DNA from: Littorina saxatilis
Taxonomy: Eukaryota > Mollusca > Gastropoda > Littorinimorpha > Littorinidae
DNA length: 64,000 nt
Reading direction: 5' to 3'
Assembly: GCF_037325665.1 (NCBI RefSeq)
Contig: NC_090255.1
Coordinates: 34,272,325 to 34,336,324, forward strand
Numbering within the stretch: position 1 is the stretch's first letter; every line of letters begins with the position of its first letter. A model generated the notes under the pieces. It saw nothing but the letters and a program-made list of their open reading frames with translations. It was not told the origin of the DNA and made no database searches. Position numbers and translations under genes: made by a program. Below are positions 51,225 through 64,000 of this stretch, piece by piece.

Positions 51225-51549
51225 GTTGTAAACAAAACACATACTTCCGGTAAACTGTAATAAGCTTAAACATTATTTTATTCTTTTCTACGTTTCAACC
51301 TTAAATTCAAACAAAACTTCATATAAGTGCTCATATGTGCAATTTTACGCAACATACTCGTGCGCTTGACATAGCAACCATATTTTCGGCTTTGCAAAAC
51401 TCAAAATAATGTCCGAGTGCTTTAGAGATAGTGACGAAACCGCGGGAAAGTCAATCACGTGGCCCAATTCCGCGCGTAATCGGCTTTGTTGTAGCAGACA
51501 ACGTTGGTTGAAATTCTAGCTCGATTAATTTTTGATCAGAGAAATCACG
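51225..51549. promoter_or_regulatory. Bidirectional TSEN34-MCM3 promoter region
   Basis: The two start codons are 325 bp apart in divergent orientation. Near MCM3 there is a perfect E2F-type GCGGGAAA (51442-51449), a palindromic E-box CACGTG (51456-51461) and a CCAAT box (51463-51467), all 80-110 bp upstream of the MCM3 ATG. Near TSEN34 there is an ETS-type ACTTCCGG motif (about 51243-51250). No TATA box is evident. Known MCM genes are E2F targets, which fits. Confidence 0.7.
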
Positions 51550-62763
<11,214 letters not shown>

Positions 62764-62822
62764 GTGCGTCAGTGATTCTGTGGCAAAAAGCTTATAACCC
62801 CTGTGTGACCAACACACTTTTT

Positions 62823-63696
62823 ACATTTAGTCAAGTTTTGACTAAATGTTTTAACGTAGAGGGGGAAATCGAGACGAGGGTCGTGGTGTATGTGCGTGTG
62901 TGTGTGTGTCTGTCTGTCTGTCTGTCTGTGTGTGTGTGTGTGTAGAGCGATTCAGACTAAACTACTGGACCGATCTTTATGAAATTTGACATGAGAGTTC
63001 CTGGGTATGAAATCCCCGAACGTTTTTTTCATTTTTTTGATAAATGTCTTTGATGACGTCATATCCGGCTTTTCGTGAAAGTTGAGGCGGCACTGTCACG
63101 CCTTCATTTTTCAACCAAACTAGTTGAAATTTTGGTCGGGTAATGTTCGACGAAGCCCGGACTTCGGTATTGCATTTCAGCGTGGTGGCTTAAAAATTAC
63201 TTTATGACTTTGGTCATTAAAAATCTGAAAATTGTAAAAAAAAAAAAAAAAAATGTTATAAAACGATCCAAATTTACGTTTATCTTATTCTCCATCATCT
63301 GCTGATTCCAAAAACGTATAAATATCATATATTCGGATTAAAAACAAGCTCTGAAAATTAAATATATAAAAATTATTATCAAAATTAAATTTTCCAAATC
63401 AATTTAAAAACACTTTCATCTTATTCCTTGTCGGTTCCTGATTCCAAAAACATATAGATATGATATGTTTGGATTAAAAACACGCTCAGAAAGTTAAAAC
63501 GAAGAGAGGTACAGAAAAGCGTGCTATCCTTCCCAGCGCAACTACTACCCCGCTCTTCTTGTCAATTTCACTGCCTATGCCGTGAGCGGTGGACTACGAG
63601 TATACGGTCTTGCTGCGTTGCATTGCGTTCAGTTTAATTCTGTGAGTTCGACAGCTACTTGACTAAATGTTGTATTTTCGCCTTACGCGACTTGTT
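62823..63696 (-). mobile_element. Family A copy 5, inverted, in MCM3 intron 9
   Basis: The reverse complement of the other copies: it starts with the hairpin ACATTTAGTCAAGTTTTGAC at 62823 and ends TCGCCTTACGCGACTTGTT at 63696. TGACGTCA is at 63054-63061. It starts 59 bp past the exon 9 donor. Confidence 0.88.
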
Positions 63697-64000
63697 TATT
63701 TATTCATGACACGCCATTTTCTCTCAAGTTTTCTGTTTGTAACCTTTCCCATACAAACAAAAATAAACAGACAATGTTAGAATTTCAAATTTTAACTTGC
63801 ATTTTTCATGGTCCAATTTTTTCTGATCGTGTTTTTCAATCCTATTTTCTCCTTTCCTTTTGCAAAGGGCTGATGGCCCACGGTAAACTATATGTATGTC
63901 ATTAGGCCAAGAACAACCTTCAATATATCCCTGTGTAAATAAGAGAACAATCTTCAATAATATTTAAAAACAAAACAAACAAAAAATCGGAAACGTTTTT
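63697..64000. other. MCM3: MCM3 intron, right edge
   Basis: AT-rich intron sequence without exon-like features. The next MCM3 exon must lie beyond the window. Confidence 0.6.

Overview
The window is animal nuclear DNA from an intron-rich, repeat-laden genome. The conserved proteins (MCM3, TSEN34, POLR2K, an EMI1/EMI2-type F-box protein, TTC32) are metazoan. The dispersed repeats, above all an ~850 bp element that begins with a TCGCG/GCGA stem and ends in a TTTAGTCAA hairpin, are ones I associate from memory with marine gastropods, probably a periwinkle-like caenogastropod (Littorinidae). That placement is an inference. About 80-90% of the window is intron, intergenic DNA, minisatellite, microsatellite or transposon.

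Layout. 1-12.7 kb holds no host gene that I can support: a 46-bp minisatellite (0.69-4.06 kb), long (CT)n tracts, a hairpin-ended element with a nested insertion (5.2-6.6 kb), simple repeats, and a 992-bp element with 108-bp perfect inverted ends (11.1-12.1 kb). 12.8-17.2 kb holds a five-exon gene for a 736-residue protein that I do not recognise. 20.6-21.9 kb carries TTC32 on the minus strand. 22-26 kb is packed with elements: a hairpin element, a foldback, a repeat dense in TCAAGGTCA sites, and SINEs. POLR2K (26.3-30.3 kb, minus) has a mariner in its first coding intron. The EMI1/EMI2-type APC/C inhibitor (FBXO5/FBXO43) lies on the plus strand at 32-36.5 kb. TSEN34 (40.8-51.2 kb, minus) has a 3.4-kb I-type LINE in intron 4. 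MCM3 (51.55 kb onward, plus) begins 325 bp from the TSEN34 start and runs off the right edge after nine exons.

How the genes relate. MCM3 (replication licensing) and the EMI-type protein (APC/C inhibition) are both cell-cycle genes. Both have cell-cycle-type promoter motifs: an E2F site, an E-box and a CCAAT box between TSEN34 and MCM3, and a CCAAT plus CDE/CHR-like arrangement upstream of the EMI gene. POLR2K and TSEN34 are housekeeping RNA-synthesis and RNA-processing genes, and both have ETS-type CCGGAAG motifs near their starts. I see no operon-like arrangement.

Noteworthy structure beyond genes: three foldback elements whose arms differ between copies but match within each copy; five copies of one element that each carry a perfect CRE; minisatellites in three MCM3 introns, one made of repeated splice-acceptor-like units; and a likely GC-AG first intron in TSEN34. 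All exon models were built by hand from reading frame, splice-site phase and remembered family sequences. No alignment or search was run.
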